A stretch of DNA of 6,741 nucleotides from CAZXBB01 sp964638815 (GCA_964638815.1 CAZXBB010000371.1:1-6741); one strand, 5' to 3'. Shown: positions 1 through 6,233, counted from the stretch's first letter. A program made the numbers and translations. Notes: generated from the letters alone by a model not told the origin.

Positions 1-156
1 GAGCACCCACAGGTCGGCATCGCCGCCGCGCCGGGATTCGAACGCGATCCGCCGCCCGTCCGGCGACCAGTCGGGGTTGATGTTGAGGAAGACCTGACCG
101 AAGGCGGTCGGGGGCCAGAGGAAGCAGACGGCGCAGAGCACGAGTGGTCGGACCAT
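1..156 (-). CDS. N-terminus of a secreted TolB-like PD40 beta-propeller protein (partial)
   Basis: The reverse strand reads ATG at 156-154 and stays open to the window edge, giving 52 residues; the C-terminus lies outside. Residues 1-20 look like a Sec signal peptide: MVRP, then a hydrophobic stretch, then a likely cleavage at AFG|Q. There is no clear lipobox. Residues 27-52 contain NPDWSPDGRRIAFES followed by GGDADLWVL. This is the hallmark PD40/TolB propeller repeat, in which a PxWSPDG turn leads into an I-A-F strand and ends in D-x-W-x-[LM]. Family knowledge places such proteins in the periplasm or outside the cell as beta-propellers, either as TolB-like scaffolds or as the N-terminal propeller of S9-type peptidases; the fragment is too short to choose. 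The Shine-Dalgarno is poor (AGGA only two bases from the ATG), so the exact start is less certain than the gene. It is transcribed divergently from the pilin operon. Confidence 0.75.
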   Translation of the reverse strand, partial: MVRPLVLCAVCFLWPPTAFGQVFLNINPDWSPDGRRIAFESRRGGDADLWVL

Positions 157-484
157 CGTCCTACGAACGTCGTGACCGTGGAGGCGGGTTTACGCTCGCC
201 CGTGGGGGGAGCGCTGTCCGGGCGTTTGCCGAAAAGAGGCAGCGCGAGGGGCTGGTGATACATTCCTCGGCGATCCCCGCGGTCTGTCCGTCAGCCCCGG
301 AAACGGCCGGTCTTCTCGCAGAATGCGGACGGCCCTGGAGGGCCGGCGCGCGGCGGATTCAAGCTAAGTGCCAGAAGTCATTGGAATGCAATGACTTGAA
401 CAAGGTGACCGCGGGTGGAACGCCTCTTGCAAGTTTCTCCTCCGGACGGCAGACCGGTCGCCCGAACGCACCAAGGAGCAGACG
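157..484. promoter_or_regulatory. Divergent intergenic region between the PD40 gene and the pilin operon
   Basis: This 328-bp stretch separates two divergent genes and should hold both promoters. I see no convincing coding sequence: a plus-strand open frame through it (144-488) has no family resemblance and no ribosome-binding site. Structures present are a 6-bp hairpin at 330-345 (arms CGGCCC and GGGCCG, 4-base loop), a perfect 9-bp inverted repeat at 375-397, a palindrome CTTGCAAG at 426-433, and a small CTTG-AA-CAAG repeat just after the 9-bp repeat. The part from about 360 to 440 is less GC-rich than the surroundings, as expected of a promoter. No sigma-70 pair with proper spacing stands out. 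A consensus Shine-Dalgarno AAGGAG at 473-478 serves the first pilin gene. Confidence 0.5.
375..397. repeat. Perfect 9-bp inverted repeat, operator-like
   Basis: Arm AAGTCATTG (375-383) is the exact reverse complement of CAATGACTT (389-397), with a 5-base spacer. It sits 88 bp upstream of the first pilin start in the divergent intergenic region. Size and symmetry fit a dimeric regulator site for the pilin operon, the PD40 gene, or both. It has no T-run and is AT-richer than its surroundings, so a terminator is less likely. The cognate regulator is unknown. Confidence 0.4.
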
Positions 485-943
485 ATGACCATTCCCCTCC
501 CCTGGTTTCCCGCACTGGAATCGCGGCGCGGGGTGACCCTCATCGAGATCCTTCTCGTCCTGACCCTGGTCGGCATCCTGGCTGCGGTGGCGATCCCCCG
601 CGTGGTGGGATCGTCCGACCCCTACGAGGCGGTCGACGAGGCGCGGCGGATCCACGCCGCGATCGCGGAGGCGCGCGCGCGCGCGGTCGCCACGCAGCGG
701 GAGCAGCGGTTCGTCCTGGCGAGCGGCGGTGCGTGGCGCGTCGAGGAGGACCAGTCCGGCACCTGGGAGGTTCGCGGGGACTCGGCGACCGCCAGGGGGG
801 CGGTCACGATGAACGGCGCCGGGACCGGGACGATCACGTTCTACACACGCGGGCGGGTGGACGCGCCGCGCACGATCACGGTGACCGTCGACGGGCACGC
901 GCAGTCGATCCGGGTCCTGGTCAGCGGGCTCGTCCGGTGGTGA
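485..943 (+). CDS. fimT: FimT/GspH-type minor prepilin
   Basis: This 152-aa protein has a type III prepilin N-terminus: a 16-residue leader with SRRG before the cleavage site, then VTLIE and a hydrophobic helix to about residue 38. Gly16 is the expected last leader residue, Val17 the N-methylated +1 residue and Glu21 the conserved +5 glutamate. Residues 46-85 (YEAVDEARRIHAAIAEARARAVATQR region, then FVLASGGAWRV) match the FimT/GspH pattern of a helix with an 'ARxxA' motif followed by beta-strands. The product would be cut by PilD prepilin peptidase and inserted in the inner membrane as a minor pilin that helps start pilus assembly. The start is fixed by AAGGAG at 473-478, six bases upstream. 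It is the first of four overlapping or abutting pilin genes. Type II secretion GspH is the alternative reading, but the PilV-PilW-PilX order that follows favours type IV pili. Confidence 0.85.
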   Translation: MTIPLPWFPALESRRGVTLIEILLVLTLVGILAAVAIPRVVGSSDPYEAVDEARRIHAAIAEARARAVATQREQRFVLASGGAWRVEEDQSGTWEVRGDSATARGAVTMNGAGTGTITFYTRGRVDAPRTITVTVDGHAQSIRVLVSGLVRW

Positions 944-1317
944 GCGTGAGGCGCCTGGGCAATCGCCGCGGCTTCACTCTCATCGAGATCGTAGTCGCGA
1001 TCGTCATGCTGGCGTTCGGCGTGCTCGCGTCGGCGTCCCTGACGGCGGCGCTGATGGCCTCGAACCGCGGTGTGACGAACCGGACGCGCGCCGTCGAGAC
1101 CCTGCGGCTCAAGGTCGAGGACCTGCAGTCCGTGGAGTATCCGCAGATCGCGAGCGGGAACGACACGGCCACGATCGGCGGCGTCACGTTCAACCGCGCC
1201 TGGACGGTGACCCCCAACAGCCCGGCCGCCAACTTGAAGGCCGTGACGCTGACGGTGACGTGGACCGACCGGCAAGGAAGCCACACGATCACCAGCCAGA
1301 CGATCCGGGGGCAGTAG
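940..1317 (+). CDS. pilV: PilV-like minor prepilin
   Basis: The frame gives about 125 aa starting with a short basic leader ending NRRG, then FTLIE and a hydrophobic helix (residues 12-33). Gly11, Phe12 (+1) and Glu16 (+5) are the prepilin peptidase determinants. The rest, with VETLRLKVEDLQSVEYPQI and a beta-rich end (VTLTVTWTDRQGSHTITSQT), matches PilV/GspI-type minor pilins, where a helix ending 'L..m..' is followed by a strand carrying V.V.W.d..G. The start codon is not ATG. GTG at 940 gives a 4-base GTGA overlap with the previous stop, which suggests translational coupling; GTG at 937 or 946 is also in frame. No good Shine-Dalgarno separates these choices. The stop is two bases before pilW. 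Confidence 0.8.
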   Translation: MSVRRLGNRRGFTLIEIVVAIVMLAFGVLASASLTAALMASNRGVTNRTRAVETLRLKVEDLQSVEYPQIASGNDTATIGGVTFNRAWTVTPNSPAANLKAVTLTVTWTDRQGSHTITSQTIRGQ

Positions 1318-1319
1318 CG

Positions 1320-1880
1320 ATGGGGAATCGCGGCGTCACTTTGATCGAGATGCTGATCGCCATGGTGATCCTGGGGATCATGGGGATCGCCCTGACGGGA
1401 TTCCTCCGCACCCAGCATCAGACGGTGCTGCGGCAGAACGACGGCGTGCTGGCCACCCAGAACGCGCGCGCGGCGGTCGACATGTTCGCCCGCGAGTTCC
1501 GGAACGCAGGCTACAACCCGCGCGGCTCCGCCTCGGGCGGCAGGCTGGGGACGATCGAGTCCGACAGCGTCTCGTGGACTGCGGACCTCGATCTCGACGG
1601 CGACACGCTGAGCGCCAGCACGAGCTGGGACGAGCGCGTCGTGTACTGGCAGCAAATAAGGAGGCTCATGAGAGCCGGCGGGGGCGGCAGCGGAGTCGTG
1701 CTCGCCGACAACGTCGATTCCCTGCGGCTCACCTATCTCGACGGCGACGGGGTGGCCACCGCGGATCCCGCCTTGGTCGAGCAGGTGGGGATCCGCCTGT
1801 TCTATTCGACCCCCAACGGGGTTCAGAGCGGAGTGATCGAATCCCAGGTCGCCTTGCGGAACAACATCTACGCGAATTGA
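1320..1880 (+). CDS. pilW: PilW-like minor prepilin
   Basis: This 186-aa protein has a very short leader (MGNRG), then VTLIE and a hydrophobic helix to about residue 28. Gly5 is the last leader residue and Glu10 is the +5 glutamate. Residues 48-67 (QNARAAVDMFAREFRNAGYNP) are the typical PilW segment 'R.a...i.relR.AGY'. It is followed by DLDLDGDTLS (89-98), the D-x-D-x-DGD stretch often seen in PilW, then ERVVYW, a 'lmR...vlaDNVdsLrltYlDgdG' segment (118-144) and a final 'valRN'. There are no cysteines. Its role is as an inner-membrane minor pilin built into the priming complex of the pilus. GGGGG at 1307-1311 is a plausible Shine-Dalgarno. It begins 2 bp after pilV and ends 8 bp before pilX, consistent with one transcript. 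Confidence 0.85.
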   Translation: MGNRGVTLIEMLIAMVILGIMGIALTGFLRTQHQTVLRQNDGVLATQNARAAVDMFAREFRNAGYNPRGSASGGRLGTIESDSVSWTADLDLDGDTLSASTSWDERVVYWQQIRRLMRAGGGGSGVVLADNVDSLRLTYLDGDGVATADPALVEQVGIRLFYSTPNGVQSGVIESQVALRNNIYAN

Positions 1881-1888
1881 GAGGAGTC

Positions 1889-3103
1889 ATGAAGAAGACG
1901 CTTGGCTCGCAGATCCGTCGTCGCCGCGACCCCAACGGGTTCGCCCTGATCGCCGTCATCATCGCGATGGTCGTGCTGGGCCTGATCGGGGGCGCGGCGC
2001 TCAAGATGACGGCCGGCGACCAGCGCGTGACGCGGCTGTTCGCGGACGCGAACCAGGCGGATGCGGCGGCCGCCGCGGGTCTCGAGCGCGCGACGGCCGT
2101 GTTCGCGGCCGGGGGCGCGTTTCCCGTCGTGGCCGCGATCAACGGATACGACTACACCGTCACGCGAGCCGCGGACATCTACGACATCGACGGAGACAGC
2201 AACGCCGACACGGTGCGGCTCGCGGAGGACGGCACGCTGAACGACTCCGGCAACGGGGAGATCGTGTGGGTGCTGGAGTCGACGGCGACCAAGGGGGCGT
2301 TCAAGGCGGTTCAGCGGATGCGGGTGGCGAAACGGACGCTCACGATCCAGGCGCCGGCGGCGCTGACCAGCAACTCCTCGACCGAGCTTAGCGGAAACAT
2401 CACGATCGACGGCCGCAACCACGACATCGACGGGAACCTGGACTCGAACAACGGGAACACCGGCGCGTGCGACGAGAACAAGCCCGCCGTGACTCTGACC
2501 GACTCCACGAAGTACATCGACGACAAGGGGTCCGTGGCGCTGAACGGGCACTCGGATTACGCGTCGGGAGATCCCGAATACACGACCAAGGACGAGGGCA
2601 TCGTGTACGTGACGCCCGAGCACGTCCTGGGGCTCGAGCCCGGCGACCTCGACTCGGCGATTCAAGACGCGGCGACGTACGTCACGCCGGACACGCTCTC
2701 GGGGCTGGTCTACGTGAACGGGGATTACGGGGCCGGCGAAGCCGGGGGGAACGAGGTGAACGGAACCGGGATCCTGATCGTCCACAACCCGCTGTTCAAC
2801 CCGCGCGAGCACGACCCGGCCGACCCGCTCTACGACTCCGCCAAGGTATCCGATCCGGCGTACGCGCCCGCGAACCTCGGAAACATCAACGGCGGGACGT
2901 TCCGCGGGCTGATCATCGCCGACAAGATCGAGCGCATCAACGGGAACATCGACATCTTCGGCGCGGTGGTGTCGCTCTCGGAGATCGACATCACGCTGGT
3001 GGGGACGGGAACGGCCCAGATCCTCTACTCGTGCTCGGCGCTCCAGGAGGCCGCCAACTCCTCAGCCCTGCCGCCGACCCGGCTCAGCTGGTCCGCCGAC
3101 TGA
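1889..3103 (+). CDS. pilX: PilX-like minor pilin with a large C-terminal beta domain
   Basis: The protein is 404 aa, roughly twice the usual length of PilX from well-studied pili. Residues 8-70 fit the PilX N-terminal domain: basic residues RRRR, then NGFALIAVIIAMVVLGLIG, then a helix with DQRVTRLFADANQADAAAAAGLERA. Cleavage after Gly17 would leave Ala, not Glu, at +5 (residue 22), as in PilX/GspK-type tip subunits. Residues 160-400 are rich in G-N-I-D strands (SGNITIDGRNHDIDGN, GLVYVNGDYG, GGTFRGLIIADKIERINGNIDIFGAVV) and end with ILYSCSAL. This resembles the long C-terminal domain of many environmental PilX-domain proteins and suggests a parallel beta-helix (inference). The only two cysteines, Cys194 and Cys382, could form a disulfide. 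A DIDGDSNAD stretch (99-107) looks like a calcium loop. The start follows GAGGAG at 1881-1886. It is the last gene of the operon. Confidence 0.8.
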   Translation: MKKTLGSQIRRRRDPNGFALIAVIIAMVVLGLIGGAALKMTAGDQRVTRLFADANQADAAAAAGLERATAVFAAGGAFPVVAAINGYDYTVTRAADIYDIDGDSNADTVRLAEDGTLNDSGNGEIVWVLESTATKGAFKAVQRMRVAKRTLTIQAPAALTSNSSTELSGNITIDGRNHDIDGNLDSNNGNTGACDENKPAVTLTDSTKYIDDKGSVALNGHSDYASGDPEYTTKDEGIVYVTPEHVLGLEPGDLDSAIQDAATYVTPDTLSGLVYVNGDYGAGEAGGNEVNGTGILIVHNPLFNPREHDPADPLYDSAKVSDPAYAPANLGNINGGTFRGLIIADKIERINGNIDIFGAVVSLSEIDITLVGTGTAQILYSCSALQEAANSSALPPTRLSWSAD

Positions 3104-3106
3104 CGC

Positions 3107-3529
<423 letters not shown>

Positions 3530-3530
3530 C

Positions 3531-4490
3531 CTACCACCTCACCTCGATCGGTTCGTCCGAGCGCTCGTCAAAACGGAAGCGGATCGTGAACGGCGTCCAG
3601 TTCTCCGCGGTCGGCACCAGCGTGCGGCTGTAGCGAAGGTCGCGGAACGTCACGATCACTTCGCCGTCCGCGCGCCGGGTCTCGGCCACCGGGACGCGCG
3701 CCCACCAGAGATACGCCTGCCCGGAGCGTGTCGCGAGCGCCGCCGCGACCCACGGGTCGTCGAACCCGCGGTCGATCCGGCCGACCGCCGTCGCCTCGGG
3801 CGGGACGCCCGAGACACGATACACGGCGACGCGGGGCTCGGGCGACGTGACCACCGCGGCTGCCACGCCGTTCCAGCGCCAGGGCGCGCCGAGCTGCGGA
3901 AAGGCGAACGCCTCGGCGACGGGACGCCCCGCCGCCCTCTCGGCCGCGACCACGCGGTCGGTGGCGCTGCGATGGACGAGCGCCGCGGCCCCGGCGTACA
4001 GGGTCAGGGCGACGAGCCAGGCCCACGTCGCCGCGCGTGCGTGCGCGGGCCACCGGCGGGAAACGAGGAGCGCGGCGAACGGCAGCGCCCAGGTGACGAA
4101 ATCGACGATGAACAGCCAGTCGAGCGCGAAGCGCTCCGCCGAGATGGGGTAGAGGAGCATCGTGCCCCAGGGGGTGACGACGTCATAGACGAGATGCAGG
4201 CCGACGCCGCACGCGCAGACTAGGGCCAGCCACGCGAACCGCGTCCGGCGGCCGTAGCCCCACCACAGACCTGCCGCAAGCGCCGGCGGGAGCGCCGCGA
4301 GACCCACCAGCGAGTGGGTGACCCCCCGATGGAACAGGAGGTAGTCCGCGCCCGACCGGGCCTGGAGCACGATGTCGATGTCGGGAAGGTTGCTCGCGAG
4401 GACGAGCGCGAGGGTGGTGCCCCGGGGGCGTCCCGGCCCGGCCGCGCGCGCGAGCGCCCAACCGGCGAGCGAATGACTGACGTTGTCCAT
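3531..4490 (-). CDS. DUF457/YdjM-type membrane-bound metal-dependent hydrolase
   Basis: The 319-aa protein starts MDNVSHSLAGWAL, the invariant opening of the YdjM/YfhP (DUF457) family, which fixes the start even though the Shine-Dalgarno is weak (GAGG about 11 bases upstream). Conserved residues follow in order: NLPDID (34-39), FHRGVTHSL (53-61), HLVYDVVTPWGT (99-110), then LLYPISAERFALDWLFIVD (112-130). His6, Asp37, Asp39, His54, His59, His99 and Asp103 are the probable metal ligands. Hydrophobic stretches near 61-79, 85-105, 125-144 and 153-172 suggest four or five membrane segments. Residues 173-319 form a soluble, beta-rich tail with repeated Trp and Tyr. Family members are called hydrolases from motif alone and no substrate is known; E. 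coli YdjM is LexA-regulated. The gene lies 40 bp after the persulfide dioxygenase gene and 1 bp before yjbQ, so all three probably share a transcript. Confidence 0.85.
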   Translation of the reverse strand: MDNVSHSLAGWALARAAGPGRPRGTTLALVLASNLPDIDIVLQARSGADYLLFHRGVTHSLVGLAALPPALAAGLWWGYGRRTRFAWLALVCACGVGLHLVYDVVTPWGTMLLYPISAERFALDWLFIVDFVTWALPFAALLVSRRWPAHARAATWAWLVALTLYAGAAALVHRSATDRVVAAERAAGRPVAEAFAFPQLGAPWRWNGVAAAVVTSPEPRVAVYRVSGVPPEATAVGRIDRGFDDPWVAAALATRSGQAYLWWARVPVAETRRADGEVIVTFRDLRYSRTLVPTAENWTPFTIRFRFDERSDEPIEVRW

Positions 4491-4530
4491 CGTTCGCGCG
4501 GCCTCGAGCGCTCTCGACGCGGGCGCGCTC

Positions 4531-5937
4531 TCAGTTCACGACCGGAAGACCGGCGTTCCTCCACGCCCGCATGCCGCCGGGCACGTTCCGGACGTCCTCG
4601 AATCCGGCGCGCTGCAGCACGCTGGCCACGACGGTCGAGCGGTACCCGCTGCCGCAGATCACGGCCAGGGGTCGGCCGTTCCGAGGAAGCTCGTCGATCC
4701 GCTCCTCGACCAGGCCGCCGTGGACATGGATCGCGCCCTCGATGTGCCCTTCGTTCCATTCGCCGTCGGCCCGCACGTCCAGCACGTCGAGCGCGCCCCC
4801 GTTCTGGAGCTGCCGCGCGAGGTCGCGTACCGACATCTGCGGCAGCGTGACGATCGGCAGGCCTCGCTGGCGCCAGGCGTTCATCCCCCCCTCCAGCCAG
4901 CCGCGCACGTCGTCGAGGCCGACGCGGACGAGCGCCCGGACGGCGGGGTCCACGGCGAAGGGGTTCTCCGCGACCAGGAGGATCGGCTTGTCGTAGGGCA
5001 CGACCCATGCCGCCCAAGTCGAGAGGCTGCCGTCGGCACCGATCCCGAGCGCCTCCGGGATGTGGCCGCCCCCGAACGCCAGATGGTCGCGCAGGTCGAT
5101 GACGACGTGGCCCGCCTCCGCCAGGGCGTGGAACTCGACGACGGAGATCGGGTTCTGGCCCGGCAACCCGCCCAGAACGCGCGGCCCGGCCGAGTTCAGC
5201 GACTTCATGCGACGGTAGTAGGGGGGGAACGGCGGCGCGGACCCGAGGATCTTCTCCACGAACGCCGCTTCGTCCAGCGCGGGATCCAGGTACGGGTTCG
5301 CGATGCGCTCGAAGCCGAGGGTCGAGATCGGGCGCGCGCTCATCCCCGCGCCGCACATCGACCCCGCGCCATGGCCCGGATGCACCTCGAGGCCGTCCGG
5401 GAGATCGGCGAGTCTGTCGCGGACGCTGGCGAACAGGCGGCGAGCCAGGTCGCGCTTGGCCTCTTCGCCCAGCAGGTCGGGTCGCCCGACGGATCCGATG
5501 AAGAGGAAGTCGCCCGAGAGCAGAAGCTCGGGGACCTCGGCCGAGCGATGCGTGTCGTACACGAGGAACGACAGGTGCTCGGGCGTGTGGCCGGGAGTGT
5601 GGAGCGCCTCGATCCGGACCGATCCGATCTCGATCGCCTCGCCATCCCGCATCTCAGCGTGCGGAAAGGCGACGTCGTACTTCTCGCCCGCGTCGTAGGC
5701 GGACAGACGGAGCTCCGCGCCCGTCCGCTCCGCGAGCTCGTGCGCGCCGCTCGCGAAGTCGGCGTGGATGTGCGTCTCCAGCACCTGGGTGATCGTCAAG
5801 CCCTGATCCGCGGCGAACTTCTCGTACATGTCGACGTCGCGCCGCGGATCGACGATCGCGAACGAGCCCGCGGCGGGACACCCGACCGCGTAGCTGAATT
5901 GTGACAGGCCTGAATCCTCGAATTGCTCGAACAGCAT
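4531..5937 (-). CDS. CstB-like persulfide dioxygenase with two rhodanese domains
   Basis: The 468-aa protein has three parts. Residues 1-250 are a metallo-beta-lactamase fold of the ETHE1/persulfide-dioxygenase type: THIHADF (55-61, His56/His58/Asp60), HTPGHTPEH (113-121, His117), SGDFLFIGSVGRPDL (141-155, Asp143) and HPGHG (186-190). ETHE1-type enzymes use two His and one Asp (here probably His56, His117, Asp143) to hold one Fe(II). Residues 265-365 are a rhodanese-like domain without a catalytic cysteine (AENPFAV where the active loop should be). Residues 369-468 are a rhodanese with active loop CGSGYRS (Cys428). This matches the layout of CstB from Staphylococcus aureus, which turns persulfides into thiosulfate; Cys195 (SMCGAG) may match its second functional cysteine. 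The start is set at ATG 5937 because the conserved fold begins MLFEQFEDSG. An in-frame GTG at 6000 would add 21 unconserved residues. The location is probably cytoplasmic. Confidence 0.88.
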   Translation of the reverse strand: MLFEQFEDSGLSQFSYAVGCPAAGSFAIVDPRRDVDMYEKFAADQGLTITQVLETHIHADFASGAHELAERTGAELRLSAYDAGEKYDVAFPHAEMRDGEAIEIGSVRIEALHTPGHTPEHLSFLVYDTHRSAEVPELLLSGDFLFIGSVGRPDLLGEEAKRDLARRLFASVRDRLADLPDGLEVHPGHGAGSMCGAGMSARPISTLGFERIANPYLDPALDEAAFVEKILGSAPPFPPYYRRMKSLNSAGPRVLGGLPGQNPISVVEFHALAEAGHVVIDLRDHLAFGGGHIPEALGIGADGSLSTWAAWVVPYDKPILLVAENPFAVDPAVRALVRVGLDDVRGWLEGGMNAWRQRGLPIVTLPQMSVRDLARQLQNGGALDVLDVRADGEWNEGHIEGAIHVHGGLVEERIDELPRNGRPLAVICGSGYRSTVVASVLQRAGFEDVRNVPGGMRAWRNAGLPVVN

Positions 5938-5939
5938 CG

Positions 5940-6039
5940 GCACCCCCGCGGACCAGGTTCGAATCCGCTCTAGTGTAGCGCAGCCGAAGCCCCCGGGCAC
6001 TTCGGGGCATCCGCCACGCTACACCGTCCGCGGGGGCGC
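5940..6039 (-). promoter_or_regulatory. Nested RNA stem structure covering the Shine-Dalgarno of the CstB-like gene
   Basis: Reading the minus strand as RNA, 6039-6026 (GCGCCCCCGCGGAC) pairs with 5953-5940 (GUCCGCGGGGGUGC) over 14 positions with one G-U. Directly stacked on it, 6025-6017 pairs with 5980-5972 over 9 positions (GTGTAGCG with CGCTACAC, plus a G-U). Inside that, CCGAAG (6005-6000) pairs with CTTCGG (5989-5984). The outer 3' arm contains GGGGGUG (5947-5941), the only Shine-Dalgarno candidate for the ATG at 5937. Both imperfect positions are G-U in minus-strand RNA but A-C mismatches on the plus strand, which points to minus-strand RNA as the folded molecule. There is no U-run, so a translational role fits better than an intrinsic terminator. 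It matches no riboswitch class I can name. Confidence 0.5.
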
Positions 6040-6042
6040 AGC

Positions 6043-6219
6043 TCAGCCGGCGAGTCGGACGTCGATCGTCTGCACCGGGGCCGCGGAGATCGCGACCGGG
6101 CGGGAGGCGTCGATGTAGGCCTGGACCCGGGCGTGGGTCGGCATGGCCATACTCACCAGGATGCCGATGGCGAAGGCGTAGACGGCCATGGCGAGGATTC
6201 CGGCGACGATGGTACGCAT
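6043..6219 (-). CDS. Small single-pass membrane protein, 58 aa, unrecognised
   Basis: The ATG at 6219-6217 opens a 58-codon frame ending in TGA at 6045-6043. Support is a near-ideal Shine-Dalgarno, AAAGGAG at 6233-6227, seven bases upstream. The protein begins MRTIVAGILAMAVYAFAIGI, and a hydrophobic stretch over residues 3-26 forms one transmembrane helix or an uncleaved signal anchor. A soluble tail of about 30 residues follows (THARVQAYIDASRPV, then APVQTIDVRLAG). It has no cysteine and no family I recognise. The neighbouring gene 105 bp downstream is the CstB-like enzyme, and the hairpin arm that can mask that gene's Shine-Dalgarno begins right after this stop codon. It could therefore be a small membrane protein, a leader peptide acting in cis, or both. 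The gene lies 168 bp after metX and is separated from it by a hairpin. Confidence 0.65.
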   Translation of the reverse strand: MRTIVAGILAMAVYAFAIGILVSMAMPTHARVQAYIDASRPVAISAAPVQTIDVRLAG

Positions 6220-6226
6220 GGTATCG

Positions 6227-6233
6227 CTCCTTT
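6227..6233 (-). promoter_or_regulatory. Strong ribosome-binding site of the 58-aa ORF
   Basis: On the minus strand AAAGGAG lies seven bases before the ATG at 6219. It is stronger than the site of any other minus-strand gene here and is the main reason to accept the short ORF as real. Confidence 0.7.

Noticed and set aside
400..480. Possible c-di-GMP (GEMM) riboswitch ahead of the pilin operon, suggested by GGACGGCAGACCGGTCGCCCG-like sequence
   Set aside because: The conserved ACGCAAAGCC core and the GAAA tetraloop/receptor arrangement are not found; only a vague resemblance to the 3' stem remains.
144..488. A plus-strand 114-aa open frame containing GGGFTLARGG, reminiscent of a prepilin cleavage site
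   Set aside because: No hydrophobic helix follows the motif, there is no +5 Glu, no ribosome-binding site, and the composition is arbitrary; it is a GC-driven open frame in the intergenic region.
4220..5356. A 378-aa minus-strand open frame overlapping the CstB-like and DUF457 genes in another frame
   Set aside because: Extreme Arg/Pro/Gly content typical of a shifted-frame shadow; both overlapped genes are intact and recognisable.
4483..5904. A 473-aa plus-strand open frame antisense to the CstB-like gene
   Set aside because: It is the mirror of a high-GC gene with strong domain evidence on the other strand; its translation is rich in Arg, His and Ala and shows no domain.
5948..5968. GGTTCGAATCC, which looks like the T-loop of a tRNA
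   Set aside because: The flanking bases do not form a 5-bp T-stem around the 7-base loop, and no anticodon arm, D arm or acceptor stem can be placed around it. A fragmentary att site was considered, but no integrase or second copy is visible.
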